Positions 1-8,535 of a stretch of DNA of 64,000 nucleotides are shown in pieces; the first letter of the stretch is position 1; each line of letters begins with the position of its first letter. Under the pieces are notes generated by a model. The model did not search any database. It was not told the origin of the DNA and saw nothing but the letters and a program-made list of their open reading frames with translations. This DNA comes from Alteromonas sp. LOR (lineage in GTDB: Bacteria > Pseudomonadota > Gammaproteobacteria > Enterobacterales > Alteromonadaceae). Made by a program: the position numbers and the translations under genes. Where the stretch lies: NCBI RefSeq assembly GCF_000753865.1, contig NZ_JQFW01000006.1, forward strand, positions 165,779 through 229,778. Reading direction: 5' to 3'.

Positions 1-166
1 ACACGTTTTGACACAATAAAATCCTTCTCAGTAGGTTTCGTTCTTATAGTATGAAAAGTAGAGCAGACTGTTTAGAAGGTAAAGCCATTTATTTTGCACT
101 TTTTCCGTCTGAGCGGTCTATACAGTATTACGCTCTTTGCACATAACATATTGAAGGCTAATCAAA

Positions 167-1009
167 ATGCGCGTTGCTATTATCTTTGTTCTGCTACTTT
201 CTCTTACAGCGTGTACCTCTAAGCTCGCTTATGACAATTTAGATTGGTGGGTATACTGGTATCTAGATGACTATGTAGAGCTTAACGATGAACAAGAAGA
301 ACGGTTTGATGACTACTTAACCAATTGGCTTCAATGGCATAAACGAAGTGAATTGAAACGCTATGAAAATCAGCTTAAAACGCTGAAACAGCAAGTACTA
401 AACCGCGAGTTAGATTACGACACGGTTTATGCGCATATTAACGACGTGAGAACGCATTGGGAAAGGGTGAGGGCACAGATTAGCCCGGAACTTGCTGAGC
501 TTGCCGTCGACCTTACTGACCAACAAATAGTGTCCTTATTCGCCACACTAGAAAAAGACAACAAGGAAGAAGAAGAGGAGCGGCAAGAGTTTCTCGAACA
601 GTCAGAGGCAGAGCGCAGTGAAAAGCGTATTGAGCGGATGACTGACAACGTGGAAGAGCGAATTGGTGATTTGTCTGAGGAGCAAAAACAAATTATTGCT
701 ACCTACAACGCACAGTTTGTGTCAACGTCTGACGAATGGTTGCAGTATCGCAGAAAAATTCAAAATGCAGCCCGTCGACTATTCATTACCAAAACCACGA
801 ATCCAAATTTTGTCCAAGACTTAACTTATTTAATGCAAAACCCAGATAAATACCGAAGCGAGGACTATCAGCAAGCTAGCGCCCATAATATGAAAGTGGG
901 AGCAACCATGATTGTGGAAGTTGCATCCACACTCAGCGATTCCCAAAAGAAAACCCTGGTCGAGAATATTGATGAATTTATTACAACGATAGACAAGTTT
1001 CAGAAGTAG
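167..1009 (+). CDS. DUF6279-family lipoprotein
   Basis: The protein has 280 residues. It starts with a short hydrophobic signal peptide and an LTAC lipobox, so Cys16 is the probable lipidated residue. The mature part is highly charged and largely helical, with Glu/Lys/Arg-rich stretches around residues 120-170. The Tyr/Trp-rich block just after the lipobox (LDWWVYWYLDDYVEL) is the recognisable signature of the DUF6279 lipoprotein family of marine gammaproteobacteria. No enzymatic motif is visible and the function is unknown; a periplasm-facing envelope location is inferred from the lipobox. It appears monocistronic, and the next gene starts about 90 bp downstream. Confidence 0.8.
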   Translation: MRVAIIFVLLLSLTACTSKLAYDNLDWWVYWYLDDYVELNDEQEERFDDYLTNWLQWHKRSELKRYENQLKTLKQQVLNRELDYDTVYAHINDVRTHWERVRAQISPELAELAVDLTDQQIVSLFATLEKDNKEEEEERQEFLEQSEAERSEKRIERMTDNVEERIGDLSEEQKQIIATYNAQFVSTSDEWLQYRRKIQNAARRLFITKTTNPNFVQDLTYLMQNPDKYRSEDYQQASAHNMKVGATMIVEVASTLSDSQKKTLVENIDEFITTIDKFQK

Positions 1010-1100
1010 CTTCTAATTAAGCTAAGCCACGTTATTCATAGAGCTTCTAGCGTTACTCTATAAGCTATAATGCAGCTAATCCAAGTAAAAGAGAAAAAAT

Positions 1101-1640
1101 ATGGATCAAGCACTAGAGACGATGATTGCAAATATGCCCGCAAAAACGGGTAAAAACCTTGAAGAATGGACTGTGCTGTTGAGGCAAGAAAACTTCAATA
1201 AACATTCAGAGGCAGTCGCATTTTTAAAAACAACTTATGGGGTTACACATGGATTTGCCAACACAATAGTCACTCTTTCTAAAGAAGAGAGTGATTCTCC
1301 CGATTTGGTAGCCACTCAGTATGAGGGTAAAGAATCACTTAAACCCATATACGATTTGTTGATAGCGACAATGACAAAATTGGGTGATGACGTTGTGGTC
1401 GTGCCGAAAAAAGGGAGTGTGAGTGTAATTCGAAAAAATCAATTTGCGCTGATCAAGCCTGCGACAAAGAAAAGAATTGACCTGGGATTAAAACTAAAAG
1501 GGGTGGATATACAGGGGCGCTTAGAAAATTCTGGGCCTTTTGGCTCCATGTGCACGCACAGGATCCAGTTGCAGCAAGTGACAGAGGTTGATAAAGAGGT
1601 AGTCAACTGGCTATTGAAAGCCTATGAAATGTCGCTATAA
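1101..1640 (+). CDS. DUF4287 / DUF5655 domain protein
   Basis: This is a 179-residue soluble protein. Residues 1-55 (MDQALETMIANMPAKTGK onward) match the small helical DUF4287 domain, which is thought to bind nucleic acid or nucleotides. Residues 70-175 resemble DUF5655, a domain that often accompanies it. The ATG is preceded by a purine-rich AAAAGAG. Its 3' end overlaps the stop of the convergent response-regulator gene by six bases, so no intergenic terminator separates them. No catalytic residues can be assigned and the cellular role is unknown. Confidence 0.7.
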   Translation: MDQALETMIANMPAKTGKNLEEWTVLLRQENFNKHSEAVAFLKTTYGVTHGFANTIVTLSKEESDSPDLVATQYEGKESLKPIYDLLIATMTKLGDDVVVVPKKGSVSVIRKNQFALIKPATKKRIDLGLKLKGVDIQGRLENSGPFGSMCTHRIQLQQVTEVDKEVVNWLLKAYEMSL

Positions 1641-3275
1641 GCCAAGAAAAAGCGACAAGTCATCACGTAAGTTCGAGTACTTTTCGCTGTAGGCGTCTTT
1701 GAGTGGGATATTGTCCAATAATTTATAAAGGCGCCTGCACTCACCAGCCATCTGCGAGTCTGCTTTGTCTATTATTTTAAATAGCTGAAGAAGGCACTGA
1801 AGCAGGTTTAAAGCAACGCCAATATTCACTGGGGCATAATTTTGGGCCAGAGCAAACGACGCTTTTGCTCGCTCAAATGAGTTCTGCTGATAGTGCTGAA
1901 TACCTTCGCGGTTAAATTGCTGATAATTTGCCAAGTTGGTTTTTGCTTTTTCTGCCTTTTGTTCAAGCATTGAAGCGCTGTTTTGATCTAATTCATCTTT
2001 TCTGGTTGCCACAATTTTCGACAGCGCAAGGGCATCATCGTACTCTCCCAATGTGTACATCACGTTAATACTATCGGGGAGATAGGCAGTGGGGTGCTCG
2101 GGGTACTTTTCCTCAATGGCAACTTGAGAGTTAACCAAGTGCTTTTTAGCATCAATCAACTTGCCGTCTATTGCGCTCACCCGAGCGTTGACAATATTTC
2201 CAAAAATGTCCACATCAAAATTTCGATCCATTTTTAAAAGATGCTCGTCAAACTTGCCCCTTTGAAGTGCTAGCAATGCCTCTTGTTGATATTTGTTTCG
2301 CTGTTTTTGGTCTTCTGAATGCTCGGCAACATCTAAAAGGCTGCGTATTAACGTACACCAATGCAGACTGTTTTTATGCACGGTACGTTTAGATAAATTC
2401 CAAATAGCGCTGCACGAGAGCGACGCAGTGACGAAATCAAGATTTTGCTTTGCTATTTCGCAGGCTTGTAAATGACGAGAAACAGAGTAGGGCGATAGTT
2501 TTATGGCTTCTTTAATTGCGTTTAAGGCGGCTTCTCGATTTTCTAACCCCTGATGAGCGAGCGCTAATACGTCGTTTGCATCAGCGCTAAAACGATTCCG
2601 CTTAAGGGTTTTCATCGCGATAGTGATAGCCTTGTCGTAGTCGGCGTTTTGAATGTAGGTTTTTCCCAATGCAATTTGAGCCCACAATACAGGCTTGCCG
2701 CTAGTGTAGGGGGCTAAGATAGCCAACGCCCTTTTACAGTCGTTTTTACGACAATAGGTTTCAACTAATAGCTGTTCACAATGGCCTTTGTAATGAGAGG
2801 GTTCCTTATACAGTGTGTTGAGTACAGTGATTGCATCAGTAAATTGCTCTTTCTCAATGAACTCATAGGCTTGCTGCAAAAACTGTCGTTTTTGCCATGC
2901 TCTGCTTATTCTGCTCTTCAATTGAACCTGAGAAAAGGGCTTAACTAAAAAATCGTCAGGCCTTCTATCGATAGAACCAAGAACCATAGAGCGAGTGCTA
3001 TCCGCACTTATCAAAATAAATACAGAGGTCGTTTTTATCAGTCGCTTGACTCTCAGCTCTTCTACTAACTCATAGCCATTTTTATAATCTGCACCTAAAT
3101 GCAGATCGCAAACCACAATATCGAACTTTGTGCGTTTGGCTTCAGAAATAGCTTGTTCCGCCGAGGATTTGGTCACGATGTTGGTCGCGCCCATCGATTG
3201 CAATAATCCTTTCAGCATAAGCAGAAATGGTCGCTGATCTTCAACAATCAGTACTCTTTTATCACTGTATTTCAC
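1635..3275 (-). CDS. Response regulator with C-terminal TPR repeats
   Basis: The protein has 546 residues. Residues 5-125 form a CheY-like receiver: acidic pair Glu12/Asp13, phospho-acceptor Asp57 in VVCDLHL, and Lys113 in the LVKPF loop. From about residue 130 to the C-terminus it is helical with tetratricopeptide-like repeats. No DNA-binding, cyclase or phosphodiesterase output domain is visible, so output is probably by protein-protein interaction. No histidine kinase adjoins it; the orphan kinase at 10.5 kb is one speculative partner. Its 3' end overlaps the convergent upstream gene by six bases. Confidence 0.85.
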   Translation of the reverse strand: MKYSDKRVLIVEDQRPFLLMLKGLLQSMGATNIVTKSSAEQAISEAKRTKFDIVVCDLHLGADYKNGYELVEELRVKRLIKTTSVFILISADSTRSMVLGSIDRRPDDFLVKPFSQVQLKSRISRAWQKRQFLQQAYEFIEKEQFTDAITVLNTLYKEPSHYKGHCEQLLVETYCRKNDCKRALAILAPYTSGKPVLWAQIALGKTYIQNADYDKAITIAMKTLKRNRFSADANDVLALAHQGLENREAALNAIKEAIKLSPYSVSRHLQACEIAKQNLDFVTASLSCSAIWNLSKRTVHKNSLHWCTLIRSLLDVAEHSEDQKQRNKYQQEALLALQRGKFDEHLLKMDRNFDVDIFGNIVNARVSAIDGKLIDAKKHLVNSQVAIEEKYPEHPTAYLPDSINVMYTLGEYDDALALSKIVATRKDELDQNSASMLEQKAEKAKTNLANYQQFNREGIQHYQQNSFERAKASFALAQNYAPVNIGVALNLLQCLLQLFKIIDKADSQMAGECRRLYKLLDNIPLKDAYSEKYSNLRDDLSLFLGL

Positions 3276-3406
3276 TGCATCCTCAAAGATTTGCAGAGCA
3301 AGAAAACATAATGATGGTTTAAAAATGCGTAATGAGCAATTTGATCCTTCAGAATATTCTTATTCAGCCGACAACTAACGTATGAATATCACTACAGTTT
3401 TTCATC

Positions 3407-3973
3407 ATGAGCGTTGAGCAAGTCAGTTCAAACAGCACTGTTGAATTAGACCCTAGTTACCGCTGGGAGTTTGACGGTACATTGGCAAAAGCCTCCTCAC
3501 AAGGTCGCTTGTTTGCTCTGTATCTAGCCATGCATCAAAATGCGTTAGCCCATCCTATACATTTAACGCCACATGCAAAGAGCGAAGACTCACCCTATCA
3601 AAACGAAATAAGTAACCTGAGTCACTACAGGCAGCCCGCATTACAAGCTGCAGATAAAGACTGGGCGAATATGGCTACGTTAGCCTCACTCATGTCATCT
3701 GATTTAGCCTCTGCTCGCTTATTCTTATCGATGAACCCTTCACCGCTTGCCCAATCTGACGACGCTTCACGCATACCTGATGATGTAAAAAATAACTGTA
3801 GCTTAGGCACACAAAAGCGTTTAGCGAATCTCTACAGAAGTGATATTAAAGAAGATAACACCATGTTGTATGACATTATCAGTGGTGAATATAGCAGCAT
3901 CAACCCTAACGCCAATCCCCAAAATAATAAACAGAACGCATTCTCTGAAGACTCAGTAAGAATGGCCGTTTAG
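3407..3973 (+). CDS. Hypothetical protein (possibly VC2046/SO_2500-like)
   Basis: This 188-residue protein has no signal peptide or membrane segment. The N-terminal 60 residues contain a helix-forming block (LAKASSQGRLFALYLAMHQN) that faintly resembles VC2046/SO_2500-family proteins. The C-terminal third is polar, Asn/Ser-rich and probably disordered. It is transcribed divergently from the REC-TPR gene, with a 131-bp gap, and lies about 110 bp upstream of trhO. I do not recognise a function; the family suggestion is weak. Confidence 0.5.
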   Translation: MSVEQVSSNSTVELDPSYRWEFDGTLAKASSQGRLFALYLAMHQNALAHPIHLTPHAKSEDSPYQNEISNLSHYRQPALQAADKDWANMATLASLMSSDLASARLFLSMNPSPLAQSDDASRIPDDVKNNCSLGTQKRLANLYRSDIKEDNTMLYDIISGEYSSINPNANPQNNKQNAFSEDSVRMAV

Positions 3974-4083
3974 TCTCGTTTTTGCTATTACCCCTAAGCT
4001 GATTGGCTTTTGCGATGCATTTTGGTATATTGCTCGCCGCATTTTGCACTGGTCTTACGCTCCAATCAGCAAAGGTTTAAATA

Positions 4084-5094
4084 ATGTCTACACAATCTGA
4101 ATCAAAATATATTGTATGCGCGATGTACAAGTTCGTCGCGCTTGAAAACTTTAAGGCGATGCGCCAACCACTTACTGACGTCATGGAAAAAAATGGCATC
4201 AGGGGCACGCTTCTACTCGCTCATGAAGGGATAAACGGAACCGTTTCTGGTCCCAGAGATGGTATCGATGCGTTAATCAGTTACTTAAACAGTGACAAGC
4301 GGATTAACCCCATTTCCTGTAAAGAGTCTCTTCACGATGAGCAGCCTTTCTATCGCACTAAAGTAAAACTTAAAAAAGAAATTGTCACCATGGGTGTTGA
4401 AGGGATAGACCCTCGACAAACCGTAGGTACCTACGTAAAGCCCAGTGAATGGAATGACTTAATAAGCGACCCAGATGTTACCGTTATCGACACACGTAAT
4501 GGCTATGAAATAGAAATTGGTACGTTTAAAAACGCGATAGACCCAAAAACCGACACCTTCAGGGAGTTTCCTGAGTACGTCGCTAAGTCACTCGACCCAG
4601 CTAAAAACAAGAAAGTTGCCATGTTTTGCACAGGCGGAATACGCTGCGAAAAATCTACTGCCTATCTCAAAGAACAAGGCTTTGAAGACGTTTATCATTT
4701 GGAAGGCGGAATTCTTCAATATTTAGAAGATGTGCCCAAAGAGGAGTCTCTGTGGGAAGGTGACTGTTTCGTTTTTGATAATCGGGTTGCGGTAAACCAC
4801 GATTTAGAAAAGAGTCACTACGAACAGTGCTATGCGTGTCGGCTGCCAATAACCGAAGAAGACAAAAAGAGCGATGTATACGAGCCAGGGGTAAGCTGCC
4901 CCCATTGCCATGGTACCCATACTGAAGATCAAATTTCCCGCTTCAGAGAGCGCGAAAAACAAGTGCAGCTAGCTAAAGCGAGACAGCAAGAGCATGTAGG
5001 AACAGACGCTAGGCTTACCATGGAACAGAAGCGTTTGGAGAAAGCTCAGGCGCAGCGCGAGCGAGCCTTAAAAGCTAATGAAAAAGCAAAATAA
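4084..5094 (+). CDS. trhO: tRNA uridine(34) hydroxylase TrhO (rhodanese family, YceA)
   Basis: The protein has 336 residues, close to the 350 of E. coli YceA/TrhO. An N-terminal acylphosphatase-like domain covers roughly residues 8-105. The rhodanese domain (about 125-220) carries the active-site loop [10 protein letters not shown] with catalytic Cys182. A cysteine-containing segment (CYACRLP, CPHCHG) and a charged helical tail follow. TrhO makes 5-hydroxyuridine at position 34 of certain tRNAs, an oxygen-dependent first step towards cmo5U or mcmo5U. It starts at the ATG after TTTAAATA and appears to be transcribed alone. Confidence 0.93.
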   Translation: MSTQSESKYIVCAMYKFVALENFKAMRQPLTDVMEKNGIRGTLLLAHEGINGTVSGPRDGIDALISYLNSDKRINPISCKESLHDEQPFYRTKVKLKKEIVTMGVEGIDPRQTVGTYVKPSEWNDLISDPDVTVIDTRNGYEIEIGTFKNAIDPKTDTFREFPEYVAKSLDPAKNKKVAMFCTGGIRCEKSTAYLKEQGFEDVYHLEGGILQYLEDVPKEESLWEGDCFVFDNRVAVNHDLEKSHYEQCYACRLPITEEDKKSDVYEPGVSCPHCHGTHTEDQISRFREREKQVQLAKARQQEHVGTDARLTMEQKRLEKAQAQRERALKANEKAK

Positions 5095-5165
5095 AAAGAG
5101 GCATAGACACTAGAAAGGAGAGACGATACACTCACTACATCGTTGTAAAGTTTTAAGGAATGAGA

Positions 5166-5408
5166 GTGAGCACTCAACTTTCAGATGCAAAAATTGAAGA
5201 GATAAGAAAAGACTTCAGTTTTTTTGACCGTGACGGAAATGGTCAGATAGATATAACAGAGTTTATTGAGCTTTTAACCATTATTTCGCCAAAAACAAAG
5301 GCGAGTCACGTTGAAGAAGGCTTTAAATTAATCGACGGCAATGACGACGGTTATATAGACTTCGAAGAGTTTTTAGAATGGTGGCAAGAGTGTTGGTGGG
5401 AATACTAA
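5166..5408 (+). CDS. Small EF-hand calcium-binding protein
   Basis: This 80-residue protein contains two canonical EF-hand loops: DRDGNGQIDITE (about residues 20-31) and DGNDDGYIDFEE (about 56-67). Both have acidic residues at positions 1, 3, 5 and 12, so calcium binding is expected. There is no signal peptide, implying a cytosolic Ca2+ sensor or buffer. The in-frame ATG at 5160 directly abuts the AAGGA at 5155-5159, too close for initiation. The GTG at 5166 has a six-base spacer to the same Shine-Dalgarno and is the better start. A bidirectional terminator follows. Confidence 0.8.
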   Translation: MSTQLSDAKIEEIRKDFSFFDRDGNGQIDITEFIELLTIISPKTKASHVEEGFKLIDGNDDGYIDFEEFLEWWQECWWEY

Positions 5409-5442
5409 TGCGTTTGCAATAACGACCATTTCAAACACGAAC

Positions 5443-5470
5443 AAAAAAGCGAGCATAAGCTCGCTTTTTT
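5443..5470. terminator. Bidirectional intrinsic terminator
   Basis: A perfect stem GCGAGC/GCTCGC with loop ATAA is flanked by A6 on the left and T6 on the right. It can end both the EF-hand transcript (+) and the DEAD-box helicase transcript (-). Confidence 0.85.
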
Positions 5471-5499
5471 CTTTATGAGTACTAGTTAATGTTTATCAA

Positions 5500-6831
5500 C
5501 TATTCTTCCTCAGGATCAGGCGCGCTGGTATTACGGGGCTTGCGCTTCACAGGAACCATTCCAATATCCGCACCTTCCATAGGGTCAACACGTCTTACAG
5601 GCTTTGCTCTAACAGGCTTAGCATCACGGTTTTTATCTGTTGTTGGTTTTCCTTTACTCTGCGTACTCTTCTTCTTAGTGAAACCTTCAAACTTTGCACT
5701 AAATTCATCATGAGGTTTACACTCAAGGGCGTATTGAAGATGAATTTTAAGCGCCTCGAAACTGTTCCAGTCTCTTGGACCAACAAGAGAGAAAGCTTCG
5801 CCTTTCTGTCCTGCTCGGCCGGTACGTCCAATTCGGTGAATATATTCATCGGCATTTTTGGGAAGGTCGAAGTTAACTACTAAACCTACTTTTGATAAGT
5901 CTAGACCACGAGAAGCTAAATCCGTCGTTACCAGAACACTTTGCTGGCCTCTAGAAAAACTGCTCATGATAGAAGCACGTTGATGTTGAGCTAAATCGCC
6001 TCTTAAGGCGATAGCCTCAAGGTTATCTTCGTTGAGTATTGCAGCAATCCTATCGGTATCTTCGCGGGTAGCGGTGAACACAATCGCTTGGTTGTACTCT
6101 CGTTTAGCGAGTTCAAACCGAAGAATTTCGTCTTTGTTACTCACATTATCGGCAAAAAAACAGGTTTGTTCTATATCGCCATGCTCGCCCGTAGAGCTAC
6201 CCACAGCCACTCTTACCGCTGAATGTGTGAGCTGCGTTGTCATGTGCTTAAGCTCAATGTTATCGAGGGTGGCGGAAAACAACATGGTTTGACGCTTTCT
6301 GTGGTCGGCGTAGGTATTAATCAGCTTAAGCTGAGCGGCAAAACCCAAATCAAGCATACGGTCAGCTTCATCAAAAATGAGTAGTTCTAAGCCGTTTAAA
6401 TACATACTCTTGCCAATCAAGTGGTCGGCTATACGTCCGGCTGTACCAACAATAATATGTGGATTGCGTCGCAAACCTTTTACTTGGTCGTTGAAGTTCT
6501 CGCCGCCAACAATCAATTCGCAGGACAAACTTAGGCCACTACACATTGACTTTGCTTCAATAAAAACTTGCTTTGCCAGTTCTCTGGTTGGCGCAAGTAT
6601 AAGCGCACGAGGGTCTTGTCGACTAAGTGCTTTTTGCGACATAAGTCGATTAATTGCAGGCACCAAAAAGGCAAACGTCTTACCTGATCCTGTCTTTGAG
6701 GACGCGATAATGTCCTTACCCTGAATACCGGGTAGCATTGTCCGCTCCTGAATTTCCGTAAGGGTGGTGATGTTCTTACTTTCAAGTTTGGAGATAATTT
6801 TATGATGAACCGGTAAGTCAGTAACTAGCAA
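5500..6831 (-). CDS. DEAD-box ATP-dependent RNA helicase
   Basis: RecA-like domain 1 carries motif I (SSKTGSGKT), Ia (PTRELAKQ), II (DEADRMLDLGF) and III (SAT). Domain 2 carries the ARGLD-like SRGLD and motif VI HRIGRTGRAG. A basic, probably disordered tail of about 70 residues rich in Lys, Arg and Pro follows, as in RhlE/SrmB-type helicases that remodel rRNA or mRNA. No ATG fits the start. A TTG at 6831 preceded by AGAGG seven bases upstream gives 443 residues; a TTG at 6873 would add 14. The upstream region holds a 14-bp tandem repeat. The exact subfamily cannot be assigned. Confidence 0.9.
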   Translation of the reverse strand: MLVTDLPVHHKIISKLESKNITTLTEIQERTMLPGIQGKDIIASSKTGSGKTFAFLVPAINRLMSQKALSRQDPRALILAPTRELAKQVFIEAKSMCSGLSLSCELIVGGENFNDQVKGLRRNPHIIVGTAGRIADHLIGKSMYLNGLELLIFDEADRMLDLGFAAQLKLINTYADHRKRQTMLFSATLDNIELKHMTTQLTHSAVRVAVGSSTGEHGDIEQTCFFADNVSNKDEILRFELAKREYNQAIVFTATREDTDRIAAILNEDNLEAIALRGDLAQHQRASIMSSFSRGQQSVLVTTDLASRGLDLSKVGLVVNFDLPKNADEYIHRIGRTGRAGQKGEAFSLVGPRDWNSFEALKIHLQYALECKPHDEFSAKFEGFTKKKSTQSKGKPTTDKNRDAKPVRAKPVRRVDPMEGADIGMVPVKRKPRNTSAPDPEEE

Positions 6832-6912
6832 GGTAGAGCCTCTATATGAATATTCCCGCGCATTATCCCTCAAAGGTCACCGATTTGAAAGCAGGCGATT
6901 TCTAATCTTTGA

Positions 6913-6968
6913 AAACATGCTCTATTAAACATGCTCTGTTAAACATAGTCTCTTAAACATGGTATTTA
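6913..6968. repeat. 14-bp tandem repeat upstream of helicase gene
   Basis: There are four head-to-tail 14-bp units: AAACATGCTCTATT, AAACATGCTCTGTT, AAACATAGTCTCTT and a degenerate AAACATGGTATTTA. The array lies about 80-140 bp upstream of the preferred helicase start, in its leader or promoter region. A similar array with the same period occurs at 10382-10430. Confidence 0.85.
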
Positions 6969-6976
6969 AAAACAAG

Positions 6977-7050
6977 AAAGCCAGAAAATACTTCATTTGA
7001 AGAGAGAACGGTATTCTCTTGCTCTTTTAAGCGTTGTATTTGCTGGCTTT
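6977..7050 (-). terminator. Long hairpin / probable terminator downstream of CoA-transferase
   Basis: A 15-bp inverted repeat (AAAGCCAGAAAATAC at 6977-6991 against GTATTTGCTGGCTTT at 7036-7050, one mismatch) encloses a 44-nt loop. The loop holds its own 6-bp hairpin (AGAGAA/TTCTCT). Read on the minus strand it follows the CoA-transferase stop and ends in CTTTCTTGTTTTT, consistent with a branched terminator. Confidence 0.5.
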
Positions 7051-7067
7051 GTTAAATGCAGGAAAAG

Positions 7068-7724
7068 TTAGAACACCATTTCTGCTACATCGTCTGGCAC
7101 AATAAGCTTACCAAGGGTTTTCTCTTTAATCTCTTCTACAGATACACCAGGCGCTTTTTCCTGCAATACAAAAGCACCGTCCTCTACGGATAAAACGGCG
7201 AGGTCAGTGATAATACGTGTTATACAGTTTACGCCTGTTAGGGGGAGCGTACACGCTGGTAGAAGTTTTGAGTTACCGTGTTTATCTGTGTGAGTCATAG
7301 TCACAATGATATTTTTAGCGCCTGCTACCAAATCCATTGCACCGCCCATACCCTTTACAAGCTTTCCAGGGATCATCCAAGACGCAATATTGCCAGATAC
7401 ATCAACCTCAAAGGCACCAAGCACCGTAAAGTCCACATGGCCACCACGGATCATGGCAAAACTTTCTGCACTGTTAAAGATGGATGCGCCAGTGGTCGCC
7501 GTCACGGTCTCTTTACCTGCATTAATCATGTCTGCGTCAACTTCGGCCTCGGTTGGGTAGCGTCCCATTCCTAATAAGCCGTTTTCTGATTGAAGCATAA
7601 CGCTGATGTCACCAGGCACATAATTGGCTGCAAGGGTAGGAATCCCGATACCGAGGTTTACGTAGTCACCGTCTTTAAACTCTTGTGCAACTCGCATTGC
7701 AATTTGGTCTCTAGTTAAAGCCAT
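7068..7724 (-). CDS. scoB: 3-oxoacid CoA-transferase, subunit B
   Basis: This 218-residue beta subunit of a succinyl-CoA:3-ketoacid CoA-transferase has the N-terminal NLGIGIPTLAANYV segment. It also has the SENGLLG motif, whose Glu forms the covalent CoA thioester in this family. The enzyme moves CoA between succinyl-CoA and acetoacetate, linking ketone-body, leucine or fatty-acid breakdown to the TCA cycle. Its ATG overlaps the last base of the subunit A stop (TAATG), so the two are translationally coupled. The acyl substrate is inferred from family resemblance only. Confidence 0.92.
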   Translation of the reverse strand: MALTRDQIAMRVAQEFKDGDYVNLGIGIPTLAANYVPGDISVMLQSENGLLGMGRYPTEAEVDADMINAGKETVTATTGASIFNSAESFAMIRGGHVDFTVLGAFEVDVSGNIASWMIPGKLVKGMGGAMDLVAGAKNIIVTMTHTDKHGNSKLLPACTLPLTGVNCITRIITDLAVLSVEDGAFVLQEKAPGVSVEEIKEKTLGKLIVPDDVAEMVF

Positions 7725-8431
7725 TACACGTCCTCCTTTGCTACTACACGGCGCTCTATACGTTTTTCAAATTCGCCTTTGATAATGCGGTTAACGTAGA
7801 TCCCCGGCGTATGAATTTCGCTAGGTGACAAGGTTCCAGGCTCTACGATCTCTTCTACTTCCACTACCGTAATTTTGCCTGCTGTCGCTGCCATAGGGTT
7901 AAAGTTTTGCGCTGTGTGTCTAAATACACAGTTCCCAAACTTGTCGGCTTTCCAGGCTTTCACAATGGCAAAATCGCCAGTAATGGCGTGTTCTAAAATA
8001 TAAGGCCGACCATCAAATTCTTTAACTTCTTTGCCTTCGCCCACAGGGGTTCCATAGCCAGTAGCGGTATAGAACGCTGGAATACCCGCACCACCTGCGC
8101 GCATTTTCTCGGCCAGGGTACCTTGAGGCGTCAGTTCTACCTCAAGTTCACCGTTTAACAACTGTTTCTCGAATAATGCATTTTCGCCGACATAAGACGA
8201 CACCATTTTAGAAATTTGCTTGTCTTCTAGGAGTAAGCCTAATCCGAATCCATCGACGCCACAGTTGTTCGATACGACAGTAAGATCTTTTACGCCCATG
8301 GTTTTTATATGTGCAATCAAACCTTCAGGAATACCACAAAGGCCAAATCCTCCGGCTATCACCGTCATTGAGTCCGATAACCCCGAGAGTGCCTCTTCAT
8401 ATGTATTAACTACTTTATTAAATCCAGCCAT
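7724..8431 (-). CDS. scoA: 3-oxoacid CoA-transferase, subunit A
   Basis: This 235-residue alpha subunit has the glycine-rich [12 protein letters not shown]oA-binding loop near residues 27-38, followed by the [14 protein letters not shown] and [11 protein letters not shown] segments typical of SCOT/ScoA. The ATG has a good ribosome-binding site (GGAG, spacer 6). It is first in a two-gene operon with scoB, divergent from a LysR regulator across a 104-bp AT-rich region, which suggests local control by that regulator. Confidence 0.92.
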   Translation of the reverse strand: MAGFNKVVNTYEEALSGLSDSMTVIAGGFGLCGIPEGLIAHIKTMGVKDLTVVSNNCGVDGFGLGLLLEDKQISKMVSSYVGENALFEKQLLNGELEVELTPQGTLAEKMRAGGAGIPAFYTATGYGTPVGEGKEVKEFDGRPYILEHAITGDFAIVKAWKADKFGNCVFRHTAQNFNPMAATAGKITVVEVEEIVEPGTLSPSEIHTPGIYVNRIIKGEFEKRIERRVVAKEDV

Positions 8432-8497
8432 TTAATTCTCCACCAATGGATTGTTAACAAATAGTATCTGTTCTGTAGCAACTTATGTAAAATTGAA

Positions 8498-8523
8498 TTT
8501 ATCTTATTATTAATAAAATAAAG
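8498..8523. promoter_or_regulatory. Candidate operator between scoA and the LysR gene
   Basis: An AT-rich imperfect inverted repeat (TTTATCTTATTATTAATAAA followed by ATAAAG) lies just upstream of the LysR start in the divergent intergenic region. LysR regulators usually bind such T-N11-A sites near their own promoter. This is a positional inference only. Confidence 0.35.
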
Positions 8524-8535
8524 TTATTAATTGCC

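Noticed and set aside
8..50. TTGACA at 8-13 and TATAGT at 45-50 as a promoter for the lipoprotein gene
   Set aside because: The spacer is about 31 bp, too long for a sigma-70 promoter.
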